This document shows, piece by piece, positions 24,700 to 32,459 of a DNA stretch of 64,000 nucleotides. Source of the DNA: Sphingobacterium sp. FBM7-1. GTDB taxonomy: Bacteria > Bacteroidota > Bacteroidia > Sphingobacteriales > Sphingobacteriaceae. The number at the start of each line of letters is the position of its first letter. Within the stretch, counting starts at the first letter, position 1. The position numbers were made by a program, and so were the translations under genes. Where the stretch lies: contig NZ_JAJEWJ010000003.1 of the NCBI RefSeq assembly GCF_020687765.1, positions 124,001 to 188,000 of the forward strand. The letters run 5' to 3'. The notes beneath the pieces were generated by a model, which saw only the letters and a list, made by a program, of their open reading frames with translations, did not search any database and was not told the DNA's origin.

Positions 24700-24944
24700 T
24701 TTTTAAAATTTAGATGAGCTTTAACAAGCTCCTTTTTTTACAATACTGTTAATCTTCGGGCGAAAGCTATCCCCCCCACTGTCTATCCTTTCAACAGTTC
24801 CCTGTGCTATACAAGGTTTCATCTCAAATGTTTATCTTTGCCGCTGTACCTCCTTTCTTATTAAGGTGGGATAGCTGGCGGACAGGCTGTGTAACTTTTT
24901 GCTGAGAGACCAGCCTGCCGCCTTACTTTTCCCTAATGCTCATT
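24700..24944 (-). promoter_or_regulatory. NVEALA leader, copy D (no operator or outer promoter)
   Basis: Similar to copies B and C from the start codon out to the end of the GC-rich hairpin (TGGCGGACAGGCTG at 24876-24889, CAGCCTGCCGCCT at 24911-24923). The middle hairpin is degenerate here (GGGCGAAAGCTATCCCC). The promoter and operator part is missing because the leader directly abuts the stop of the upstream gene. Confidence 0.6.
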
Positions 24945-25499
24945 TCATTTGTTGGTTATTATTGTCGTTTTATACATATCCCATAACCTAGGATTCAATG
25001 TAGGATTACCAATGGCTATTACTTTATTGCGCTTATCCAATAAAAAGCATTGATATTCCATTTCTTCCGCAAGCCGGTTTTGCTTTTTCAAAGTACCTGT
25101 ATTATCCAAGAACACGATCTGCTCCAACCGATCCCGCCGCAGCAAGTGCGCCAGTTCCTTCCGGTTTTTCGGCTGAAAATAAAAAGCAAAATCTACCTCG
25201 CCTGGCGCTATAGAATCCATTTCATGAATATAATGCTTCCACAACATTAGGTTTAGCTTACAACTGGTACAGCCTACAGAATCTGTATAAACTAACATCT
25301 TATACGGTTTATTTTCACGCGGTGGGCAGACCGTGTCCTGTCCCATATACCAACAGTCTACATCAGCCGGGAGGAGAATTTCTTTTCCTATCCAGTCGTT
25401 CACGATTTTCTCTGCAGAATCGCGTTTACTTTCCTGACAACTTATTAAGAATAGCCCTACGAGTATTCCGTATATAATCCGTTCTGCATGTTTTTTCAT
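24945..25499 (-). CDS. Thioredoxin-like lipoprotein with CTSC motif
   Basis: 184 residues. Signal ERIIYGILVGLFLISC gives a lipoprotein. The mature part holds YKMLVYTDSVGCTSCKLNL, a C-x-x-C site at the start of a helix after a beta-strand, as in thioredoxin folds. VDFAFYFQPKNRKELAHLL, IVFLDNTG and YQCFLLDKRNKVIAIGNP follow, the last being a typical thioredoxin-fold strand-turn. Proteins of this kind are often found next to NVEALA and propeller genes in Bacteroidota. A disulfide or redox role toward the cysteine-containing peptides is inferred from context and is not shown by the sequence. It lies 40 bp after propeller 6. Confidence 0.7.
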   Translation of the reverse strand: MKKHAERIIYGILVGLFLISCQESKRDSAEKIVNDWIGKEILLPADVDCWYMGQDTVCPPRENKPYKMLVYTDSVGCTSCKLNLMLWKHYIHEMDSIAPGEVDFAFYFQPKNRKELAHLLRRDRLEQIVFLDNTGTLKKQNRLAEEMEYQCFLLDKRNKVIAIGNPTLNPRLWDMYKTTIITNK

Positions 25500-25539
25500 A
25501 ATTTATTCATATTAGCTCACGTTGTTTTACTTCCATTTT

Positions 25540-26574
25540 CTAGTTAAATACGTATTCCACAACAGGCTGATTACTATTGACATCCAGGCCGATCATCTTA
25601 CCACTCACCTCATCAATATGAAATCCCGTGATATGTCTATCTAGTACATATTTCCGGATGGGCTTCCCTTTGAGATCAAATACGTGTACATAACGACCAC
25701 CTTCCTTATGATCCTCAGGTCGCTTTCGTATTTCCTCGAAAGAAGTGCCCCAAAACAGTGCATAAATATGTTCTTGCCCTACATGAATATCACTATACCC
25801 CATAATTCCCGTCGGTACCGCATAGCCTCCTCGATTTTCGAACCAAGGCGCGCCTTCGTCCAGCCCTATCCTTTCTACCACACGCTCATTTTTTAAATCA
25901 TAGATTTCGATCACCTGTCCCAATTGGGTTGCCATTGCTAGAATGCCATGATTCGGGTTATAACTGATAAATGAGCGCCAAGCCTGCGCCAATACAATAG
26001 GACTTTCTTTTTCTGTGGATGACGGTATCTGAAAAGCATGTTTCAGGATCCCGCCCTGAGCGTCTACAAATGATATGCGATGTCGTCCGGTATAATCCGG
26101 CACAATAAAAACCGAATCATTTAATCGATCGAAATCCAGCGTTCGGATAAGCTCTTTATCGAGATTGATCTGAACAGGCTGTCCGTCGATCTGTTTCGCT
26201 AATTTGACGATTTTACTTTTATTAGCATCGAGCGTCCATACATCCCCCCGCTCGTCTATCCGTATATTTTCCGTTCCTAGAAATTCTGCTGGTGCCTCCC
26301 CCCGATGGGCCAGACTCGCAATGTGCCGCATGTCCTTTTGCGTAAACGAATGAATATAATAGCCCGACGTGTGTATGTCCATTATGTAAAGGATGTCATC
26401 CTGCAACCGAACGCGGAAAGGATACCGCAAGTAAACACTATCCGGTATCGCTTTTTCCTCCCCCTGTAGGGAAATAGTTTCGGGAAATACCACCGCCTCT
26501 GTATGTGCCGTAGCATTACAAGAAGTCAGGGTAAATCCCAAACCTATTAAAACAACAGTGTAAATTCTTTTCAT
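25540..26574 (-). CDS. TolB-like six-bladed beta-propeller lipoprotein 6
   Basis: 344 residues. Signal KRIYTVVLIGLGFTLTSC with Cys19. The blades are YPFRVRLQDDILYIMDIHTSG, HIASLAHRGEAPAEFLG, RGDVWTLDANKSKIVKLAK and VGQEHIYALFWGTSFEE. The signature is changed from GQGPGE to RGEAPAE, so this belongs to the TolB-like subgroup rather than the group of propellers 1-5. Its ATG overlaps the stop of the small NVEALA-like gene by 4 nt (ATGA), which suggests translational coupling. There is no hairpin between peptide and propeller here, unlike in the four other pairs. Confidence 0.8.
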   Translation of the reverse strand: MKRIYTVVLIGLGFTLTSCNATAHTEAVVFPETISLQGEEKAIPDSVYLRYPFRVRLQDDILYIMDIHTSGYYIHSFTQKDMRHIASLAHRGEAPAEFLGTENIRIDERGDVWTLDANKSKIVKLAKQIDGQPVQINLDKELIRTLDFDRLNDSVFIVPDYTGRHRISFVDAQGGILKHAFQIPSSTEKESPIVLAQAWRSFISYNPNHGILAMATQLGQVIEIYDLKNERVVERIGLDEGAPWFENRGGYAVPTGIMGYSDIHVGQEHIYALFWGTSFEEIRKRPEDHKEGGRYVHVFDLKGKPIRKYVLDRHITGFHIDEVSGKMIGLDVNSNQPVVEYVFN

Positions 26575-26783
26575 TCTACGTATAATACCTTATCGCCACT
26601 ATAGGGGCAATCAACACTTGCGTAAAACCAACAATTACCATTCCCAGCTTCACCTTGCGCTAAGGCCTCAATATTCCCTAGAGTGATTTCGCTTTTGTCG
26701 CTATCAAATCGAATTTGAAAATTCGCATTCATAGCAATACAAATTACAACGAGACAGGTTAGTCCAATTAAATACGTCTTCAT
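26571..26783 (-). CDS. Divergent NVEALA-like peptide E
   Basis: 70 residues. The N-terminal hydrophobic segment (TYLIGLTCLVVICIAMNANF) differs from copies A-D, but the hallmark block is kept: SDKSEITLGNIEALA, then QGEAGNGN. The tail of 28 residues has two cysteines (NCWFYASVDCPYSG). It is the first gene after operator site 9 and overlaps propeller 6 by 4 nt. Its DNA shares no leader with A-D, so it is an older or separately acquired member of the family. Confidence 0.75.
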   Translation of the reverse strand: MKTYLIGLTCLVVICIAMNANFQIRFDSDKSEITLGNIEALAQGEAGNGNCWFYASVDCPYSGDKVLYVE

Positions 26784-26853
26784 AATCTCATATCTTTTAA
26801 TTTATTTTCACCAAATTAAGGGCTTAAATAAAAGAAAACGATTTTTGAAGCAA

Positions 26854-26878
26854 CTCAATTCTGACTCAATTCTATCAG
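26854..26878 (-). promoter_or_regulatory. Operator site 9, between NVEALA E and the histidine kinase
   Basis: CTCAATTCTGACTCAATTCT followed by ATCAG, identical to site 1. Toward NVEALA E the -10-like TTAATTTG follows after 34 bp. The site also lies 81 bp before the histidine kinase start on the other strand, so it could serve in autoregulation. Confidence 0.75.
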
Positions 26879-26959
26879 TTCGAAATCATTAGACAAAAAT
26901 GCTTGAATAAAGACTTTTTATATTGCCTAAAAAGATATAAATTCACGGCGTTAACTAAA

Positions 26960-28339
26960 ATGCTACTATCCGCTAAACACATACGAACCATCACAACGCT
27001 CATTCTGTTGATTATTTTAGCAGGACAAGCGATATGGGTACATAATTTATATGAGGCACAATATCGGCTCGTTACACAGGTAAAAGATGAAGCATTGCAA
27101 ACCGCCATTCTTCGGGAACATAGCTATCGATATGAAGCCATGGGTGGGACGATTGTCTCCAATCCACGATTCCCTGCAGGAGATACATCTCGATATATTA
27201 CCAAGACCATAACATTAATAGATACCTCTTTTCAAGTACAATTTGACCGTTACGATCCTTATGGCGATGTTAAGCTCAGCCAATTCATCCTCAAAGACCA
27301 CATGCCGCTCAACATCAATATGTTAGACAGCATCTACAGACTCGAGCTTTCCGGCAGGGGCGTAATAGAAGCAAGCACTTATGTTGAATACATTGACGTA
27401 AAAAACAATAAAGTCCTCCAAAACTCAAAAGAAGGCCAATCAACTGACGGCTACACCGCGTCCGAATTAACCATCATCGATATTTTTGACACACTCGGTG
27501 TTAAAGGATACATACAGATTCCATTCTCCGCTATCGTCACCAAGATGGCGTTCCAGCTTGTTTTAACGGCGGTGTTAGTGATCATTTGCGGTTTCTTCCT
27601 GACGATAATCATCCGAACGTTTTTCTTAAAGGAGAGAATAGAAAAAATGAGGCAGGAATTTGTCAATACCATGACACATGAGTTTAAACGGCCTTTATCG
27701 GTTGCGGTAACCCAGCTGGCATTGATCCCTCATTATCTCCAAAACGGAAACACAGACAAAGTGCAACGATATGCCGAGCAAAGTCTGTTAGAATTGCAAA
27801 AGCTCAATACCTATACCGAACGCATACAGAAGTTGAGTAATAACAATCGGGGAACGATCACACTAAACAAAGAGCCCATCAACCTCGACACATTTTTTGC
27901 TGCACTCGTTGATAAATATGAAGCGGTAAAAGAAAAGTCGGTGGCCATAAATCTTCATATGAACACCCCGCAAACTACTGTTTATGCGGACCTGTTACAT
28001 TTCGCTAACATCATGGATAACCTCATTGAAAATGCCATTAAATATTCAAGGGAAGATGGGGTACAGATCGATATCCACGTTTCCGATGAACAGAATAAGC
28101 TGAAAATAAGCGTTAAAGACAATGGGCTAGGCATCGCCGAAAAAGATCTGCCCCGGATTTTTCAGAAATTCTACCGTAGCGAAGATAAATCTATACGGCA
28201 CAAAACCGGCTTTGGCCTCGGCCTGACTTATGTGAAGGCGCTGGTCGATGCACATGCTGGAAAGCTAAAAGTAAGCAGTAAAATTGGCGTCGGAACGGAA
28301 TTTATTGTATATTTCCCCATACAAGACGATGCGGAATAA
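26960..28339 (+). CDS. Sensor histidine kinase of the locus
   Basis: 459 residues from the ATG at 26960. A codon further upstream would add residues with no membrane character. One membrane segment lies at about 12-30, a ~165-residue periplasmic sensor follows, and a second segment lies at ~200-222. Then come the HisKA box (EFVNTMTHEFKRPLS, phospho-accepting His), the N box (NIMDNLIENAIKYSRED) and the G boxes (VKDNGLGIAEKDLPR, KTGFGLGLTYVKALV). No HAMP domain is apparent. It overlaps the response regulator gene by 11 nt. Because of its position beside operator site 9, I propose it senses the envelope signal that controls the peptide/propeller regulon. Confidence 0.9.
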   Translation: MLLSAKHIRTITTLILLIILAGQAIWVHNLYEAQYRLVTQVKDEALQTAILREHSYRYEAMGGTIVSNPRFPAGDTSRYITKTITLIDTSFQVQFDRYDPYGDVKLSQFILKDHMPLNINMLDSIYRLELSGRGVIEASTYVEYIDVKNNKVLQNSKEGQSTDGYTASELTIIDIFDTLGVKGYIQIPFSAIVTKMAFQLVLTAVLVIICGFFLTIIIRTFFLKERIEKMRQEFVNTMTHEFKRPLSVAVTQLALIPHYLQNGNTDKVQRYAEQSLLELQKLNTYTERIQKLSNNNRGTITLNKEPINLDTFFAALVDKYEAVKEKSVAINLHMNTPQTTVYADLLHFANIMDNLIENAIKYSREDGVQIDIHVSDEQNKLKISVKDNGLGIAEKDLPRIFQKFYRSEDKSIRHKTGFGLGLTYVKALVDAHAGKLKVSSKIGVGTEFIVYFPIQDDAE

Positions 28340-29003
28340 CGTTTTAATTATAGAGGACGATAAAGAGCTGGCACACACGCTGAAGGATTTCTTTGAAGAA
28401 AATACCCTGCGTGTTTGGCATGCCGCTTCTGGGGAGGAAGGGCTATCGTTATACCATAAAGAGAAGCCGGATCTAATTGTACTGGATGTAATACTGCCCC
28501 ATAAATCTGGATTTGATGTAATTGCAGAAATCCGGGATAAAGATATAGCAACGCCTATCATCATGATGACTGGGACAGAATTTGATGAAAACAGCCAGGT
28601 TAAAGGATTTAAGCATGGTGCAATCAACTATGTGCAAAAACCAATTCTACCACAGGTACTATTGGCACAAATAAAAAACCTATTGGCGCTCCCCCCAGAT
28701 CTCTTACAATATAAGATTGGCGGGATGACGATACGCCTGCATGCCCAGTACGTGGAGTTTGATGCAAAGTCGTACAAACTCCGGGAAAAGGATATACAAA
28801 TACTAAGCTTTTTACTAGCCCGCCGAAACCAAGCCGTTGATCGGGAAATTCTGCTCAAACAGATATGGAAGGACGACCGTACCTACAATAATAGTCAGTT
28901 GGATAGTGCGATGTCGCGTATCAGAAAAGTACTGGAGAAATACCCTGCTTTAGCGATCCACACCATTTACGGCAGTGGCTATATGCTAACCGATAAAATT
29001 TAA
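28329..29003 (+). CDS. OmpR-family response regulator
   Basis: 224 residues. The receiver domain starts NNVLIIEDDKELAHTL with the acidic pocket Glu/Asp/Asp. The phosphorylation site is in PDLIVLDVILPH, and the conserved switch residues are MMTGTEF and YVQKPI. The C-terminal winged helix is of the OmpR/PhoB type (LREKDIQILSFLL, SQLDSAMSRIRKVLEKY, IYGSGYML). Regulators of this family bind direct repeats with 10-11 bp period, which is the layout of the operator sites found in this window. The start was chosen at the ATG inside the end of the kinase gene. Linking it to those sites is inference. Confidence 0.9.
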   Translation: MRNNVLIIEDDKELAHTLKDFFEENTLRVWHAASGEEGLSLYHKEKPDLIVLDVILPHKSGFDVIAEIRDKDIATPIIMMTGTEFDENSQVKGFKHGAINYVQKPILPQVLLAQIKNLLALPPDLLQYKIGGMTIRLHAQYVEFDAKSYKLREKDIQILSFLLARRNQAVDREILLKQIWKDDRTYNNSQLDSAMSRIRKVLEKYPALAIHTIYGSGYMLTDKI

Positions 29004-29043
29004 TTCCTTAACTTCATGGTAATTTTACATTAAAGGCTCCCAC

Positions 29044-30216
29044 ATGGCTAAGCTCAATTCGATACTCGACAACGACTTTTACAAATTCACGATGCAGTTT
29101 GCGGTGAGCAAAATGTTCCCAAGGGCGCAAGCGCGGTACCAGTTTATCAACCGTGGCCAGCACCAGTTTCCCGAGGGTTTTGACCACCGGCTAAGAACTG
29201 CGATCCATGAACTGGCAAAACTCAAGCTTACCAAGGCAGAAAAAGAGTTCCTACGTATAAGATGCCCCTATATGGACCCCACTTATCTGGATTTTTTAGC
29301 GGGTTACCGTTATGATCCGGACGAGGTGCAGGTGGAGCAATCCGGCGGCGAACTATCCGTAAGCATAGAAGGATATTGGTACCGAACCATTCTATGGGAG
29401 GTTCCGATTATGTCGCTCATCTGTGAACTGTTTTATGAAAGCAGTGAACAGCCCCGGATCTCCAACGATGCCGTACGGGAAGTGGCAAAGGAAAAAATGG
29501 CTAAATACGACAGACTGGATATTACCGTAGCCGATTTTGGCACGCGAAGAAGGCATTCCTATGAGGTACACGATCAGGTAATCCGGACGCTGAAGCACCA
29601 GCCCTCCAAAACGTTTATCGGGACATCCAACGTACACTTTGCCATGAAGTACGAGACGACGCCCATTGGCACGCATGCACACGAGTGGTTTATGTTCCAC
29701 GCTGCCAAATACGGTTATAAAATGGCGAACTTGCTGGGCTTGGAACACTGGTCGGATGTCTACCGGGGCGACTTAGGGATTGCACTTTCGGACACCTATA
29801 CCACGGAGGTCTTTTTCAAGCAATTTGATAAAAAACTATCTAAACTGTTCGATGGTGTGCGGCACGACAGTGGCGATCCGGTTACCTTCGCCGCCATGAC
29901 GATAGCCCATTATCAGCAACAAGGCATCGACCCGCTATCAAAAACTATCGTTTTTTCGGACAGTTTACATTACGACAAAGTCGAAAATATTGTGCACTTC
30001 TGTAAAGGGAAAATAGGTTACTCTTTTGGCATCGGCACAGATTTCACCAACGATGTGGGCTTGCCCCGCATGAATATCGTTCTGAAGATGGTAGAAGCGA
30101 AGCCGGAAGATGGCGAGTGGACGGATGTGATCAAACTCTCTGACGAACGCGGCAAGCACACCGGTAACCCATCCGAAATAGCCATCGCCAAACAAATACT
30201 TAAAATAGAAGATTAA
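29044..30216 (+). CDS. pncB: Nicotinate phosphoribosyltransferase
   Basis: 390 residues, the normal length. The enzyme joins nicotinate and PRPP (ATP-assisted) to give nicotinate mononucleotide in the NAD salvage pathway, in the cytosol. Recognisable parts are LDNDFYKFTMQFAV at the start, YQFINRGQHQFPEGF, the DFGTRRRHSYEVHDQV region, GTSNVHFAMKY, DVYRGDLGIALSDTY and the GVRHDSGDP phosphoribosyl-binding stretch. It begins 40 bp after the response regulator gene and its stop overlaps the methyltransferase start. Residues 1-2 and the ATG after CCCAC suit initiation. There is no sign that it belongs to the NVEALA regulon. Confidence 0.95.
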   Translation: MAKLNSILDNDFYKFTMQFAVSKMFPRAQARYQFINRGQHQFPEGFDHRLRTAIHELAKLKLTKAEKEFLRIRCPYMDPTYLDFLAGYRYDPDEVQVEQSGGELSVSIEGYWYRTILWEVPIMSLICELFYESSEQPRISNDAVREVAKEKMAKYDRLDITVADFGTRRRHSYEVHDQVIRTLKHQPSKTFIGTSNVHFAMKYETTPIGTHAHEWFMFHAAKYGYKMANLLGLEHWSDVYRGDLGIALSDTYTTEVFFKQFDKKLSKLFDGVRHDSGDPVTFAAMTIAHYQQQGIDPLSKTIVFSDSLHYDKVENIVHFCKGKIGYSFGIGTDFTNDVGLPRMNIVLKMVEAKPEDGEWTDVIKLSDERGKHTGNPSEIAIAKQILKIED

Positions 30217-30932
30217 TGGAACGCGACGTATACGGAGAAGCCCTGTATGATTTTCATGTGCTCGGCGAATTAAAAGAACCTTTGCTGCTGCACAGTAGCT
30301 ACGGCGATATCGAGGAGATGCCGGTAGCCGTTTTTTTTCGGGACGCCGACGACTTTCCGGAATTGGAACATATCGCGCTCGCCCTTTGCGACGGGCATGT
30401 ATTGGATGTAGGTGCCGGTGTGGGGAGCCACGCCCTTTATTTACAGCAGCAAGACTTTGACGTAACGGCACTTGAAATATCCGAAGCGGCCTGCAGCATC
30501 ATGAAACAACGCGACGTGCAAAAGATCATCCACGACGATTTCTTTGCCCTGGAGGAAGGTAATTACGACACGCTCCTTTTCCTCATGAACGGCATCGGTC
30601 TGGTGGGTACGATCGCGGGTCTAAGAGCGTTGCTCCGGCATAGTAAAAAACTACTCTCCGATAAAGGACAGCTACTCTTTGATTCGTCAAACATCGCTTA
30701 CCTATACGAGGAATACCGCATCCCGAAACCGGAACATTATTTCGGCGAGATCCATTTCCAATATGAATATAAAGGGCATAAAGGAAAACCTTTTCATTGG
30801 CTGTATATCGATCAACAAGAACTCATTAAAATCGCCCGGGAGGAAGGTTGGGTCGTACAGATTCTTTTTGAAGACGATAATGATCAGTATTTGGTTCGCA
30901 TGGAACCTCTTTCTTCTTCTTTTTCTCCGTGA
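30216..30932 (+). CDS. Class I SAM-dependent methyltransferase
   Basis: 238 residues. Motif I is VLDVGAGVGSHALYLQQ (SAM glycine-rich loop) near residue 62-78, followed by the acidic residue in VTALEISE. Motif II/post I is YDTLLFLMNGIGLVG, with NGIG where many relatives have the catalytic or substrate residues. The C-terminal half (HYFGEIHFQYEYKGHKG, QQELIKIAREEGW) fits a small-molecule methyltransferase. The substrate is unknown. The start overlaps the pncB stop by one base (TAATG), so translational coupling is likely. The 3' end overlaps the first arm of a dispersed hairpin. Confidence 0.85.
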   Translation: MERDVYGEALYDFHVLGELKEPLLLHSSYGDIEEMPVAVFFRDADDFPELEHIALALCDGHVLDVGAGVGSHALYLQQQDFDVTALEISEAACSIMKQRDVQKIIHDDFFALEEGNYDTLLFLMNGIGLVGTIAGLRALLRHSKKLLSDKGQLLFDSSNIAYLYEEYRIPKPEHYFGEIHFQYEYKGHKGKPFHWLYIDQQELIKIAREEGWVVQILFEDDNDQYLVRMEPLSSSFSP

Positions 30933-31071
30933 AAAAGAAGCAAAACCGAACAAAGTGAGCTCATGGATATAAAAATAAACACTTATCCATAAACCTCCTC
31001 GCTTCGGATGTTTGAGATAAGGGGTCGTACTAAGGATGAGTTTCTTCATACCTCAAACATCCGGATGCGAG
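30916..31071. repeat. Composite dispersed repeat, copy 1 (hairpin + R block + palindrome)
   Basis: It starts with a CTTCTTTTTC/GAAAAAGAAG hairpin (30916-30940). A ~60-bp block follows (ACCGAACAAAGTGAGCTCAT and beyond) that recurs in reverse at 46199-46280. The palindrome CTCGCTTCGGATGTTTGAG (30998-31016)/CTCAAACATCCGGATGCGAG (31052-31071) closes the element. The order hairpin/R/palindrome is the same at the 46-kb copy. Nothing recognisable lies between 31072 and 31211. Confidence 0.7.
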
Positions 31072-31211
31072 AATCCAGATTAAGAGGGAGTCATGCACTG
31101 TATTGTCCCATTTTTAACAGCCGAATGCCACATATAAAATTTTGAAATATGTAGAAATATAATAATTGCACTATCCAACCTATCAAAATTTTAAAGTGGC
31201 GAGATTTTTTG

Positions 31212-31240
31212 CATACTTTTTTTGCGGGAAAAAAAGTATG
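31212..31240. terminator. Symmetric T/A-tract hairpin
   Basis: CATACTTTTTTT and AAAAAAAGTATG around a GCGGG loop. It lies between convergent genes (the methyltransferase on plus, the FN3 gene on minus) and could terminate from either side. Similar hairpins occur at 34246, 40262 and 46033. Confidence 0.6.
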
Positions 31241-31282
31241 AGCCCTGCCGCGGCTTGAGCGGCAAAAAAACTTATAAAGTTA

Positions 31283-31912
31283 CTAACGCACCATAAACAT
31301 AACAGCGGCTGTCCAATCACTACAGCCGTGCTTATTTCTCGCGCGGACACGGAAATAAATAAATTGCCCGGGATCAAATCCGTCTTGGTAGGCTTTGAAC
31401 GAACGCGAGGTGGTTTGCGCTTCTTCCCATATAGGCTGGTTCTTATCGTCTACCTGAGTCGCGAAACAATAATCATATAGCATATCCCGCCCTACTGGGC
31501 GAAAACCAAAGGCGACCTCCCCACATTTCCGGCCGTCGGTCAAAAAAGGAGAACCGGGCGTATCCGGTGATTGTCCTTTACGCTTTGCGGCCAATACAGG
31601 AAAACCCGAGCTATATAGTTTTACCAGATCGCCATCACTTACTACGTTCACATAGAATACGAGTTCTTGCAAAAGGTCACTGAGCCGTTTCTTACTATCT
31701 CGCTTTTGCACCTTCATCAGCCGACTGCCGCCGGCAGATTCTACGAGCTTTTGGTAATAATCCGCATAGGCTTCTTCTATTGTGGCAATACTTGGTGTAG
31801 GGTGGATAAAAATGGTTGATCTTTTCATACAACGGATAATCCAGGAAGCTGCAACGATAAGCTTATCGTCAGGATATCGAAAAAAATTAGCTTTGGCGCG
31901 TATATATTTCAT
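31283..31912 (-). CDS. Fibronectin type III-like domain protein, function unknown
   Basis: 209 residues with no signal peptide. The N-terminal third is helical (RAKANFFRYPDDKLIVAASW, IATIEEAYADYYQKLVESAG), followed by LQELVFYVNVVSDGDLVKLYSSGFP. The C-terminal ~80 residues look like a fibronectin type III fold (YDYCFATQVDDKNQPIWEE, then FDPGQFIYFRVRARNKHGCSDW). I recognise this as a family of about 210 residues found in sphingobacteria, with no known function to my knowledge. The gene starts one base past the end of an overlapping minus-strand open frame in the repeat tract. Its 5' region is therefore the unusual repeat DNA described next. Confidence 0.65.
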   Translation of the reverse strand: MKYIRAKANFFRYPDDKLIVAASWIIRCMKRSTIFIHPTPSIATIEEAYADYYQKLVESAGGSRLMKVQKRDSKKRLSDLLQELVFYVNVVSDGDLVKLYSSGFPVLAAKRKGQSPDTPGSPFLTDGRKCGEVAFGFRPVGRDMLYDYCFATQVDDKNQPIWEEAQTTSRSFKAYQDGFDPGQFIYFRVRARNKHGCSDWTAAVMFMVR

Positions 31913-32066
31913 CTCATAATTCCTTTTCAGTGGTCAATAGCGTCTGTAAGATAGAAATTACAGCGATATTATACAATAGGTCGTGAAAAATTTGGATGGA
32001 ACGTTCCTTTATGGTCAAGACGACGACCGCCGCGAACCGAACCGGGATGTGTTCGTCTTCGCCTGG

Positions 32067-32444
32067 TACATTTATGCACGGAAGAGCGATAACTTCAACG
32101 CAAACCGCAACGACAACACCACAGAGAGGTAGGGCAACACGTTGAAGAGCAACGCCTGCAAGGCAAACACGAACAGCAAGAGCAAAGACAGCTACGTCAA
32201 CGCGCCGAAGAGAGACGATGTCAACGTAAACACAAACCGCAAGAACACAGACGCGTACGCTGGCGCATCGAAGACGGATATCTTTCATGTAAACACAAAC
32301 GAAAACGCCTCAGACTGGTACGGAGACGTGGTAAAGAGGGGCATGTTTGCTATAGACACAGACGACAACAGCACGGAGAGGTACGTAAACGCGCTGAAGA
32401 GAGACGTCGTCAACGCAAACACTAACAGACACGGAGCAAAGAGA
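32067..32444 (+). repeat. Six 63-bp tandem repeats (21-codon period)
   Basis: The units start at 32067, 32130, 32193, 32256, 32319 and 32382, each exactly 63 bp and beginning TAC (TAG in unit 2). In the plus frame each unit reads Y, about twenty residues, and a central N-x-N-T-N or similar: YVNAPKRDDVNVNTNRKNTD, YAGASKTDIFHVNTNENASD, YGDVVKRGMFAIDTDDNSTE, YVNALKRDVVNANTNRHGAK. The units differ at many bases but have no length changes. Unit 2 opens with an in-frame TAG. A minus-strand frame is also open across part of the tract. I cannot decide whether it is coding. Confidence 0.75.
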
Positions 32445-32459
32445 GCCGAGTTAAACATC

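Noticed and set aside
32067..32444. Diversity-generating retroelement template or variable repeat
   Set aside because: The repeats are rich in AAC, which recalls DGR templates, but no reverse transcriptase gene or matching variable region is in the window, and the units differ at all bases rather than at adenines only.
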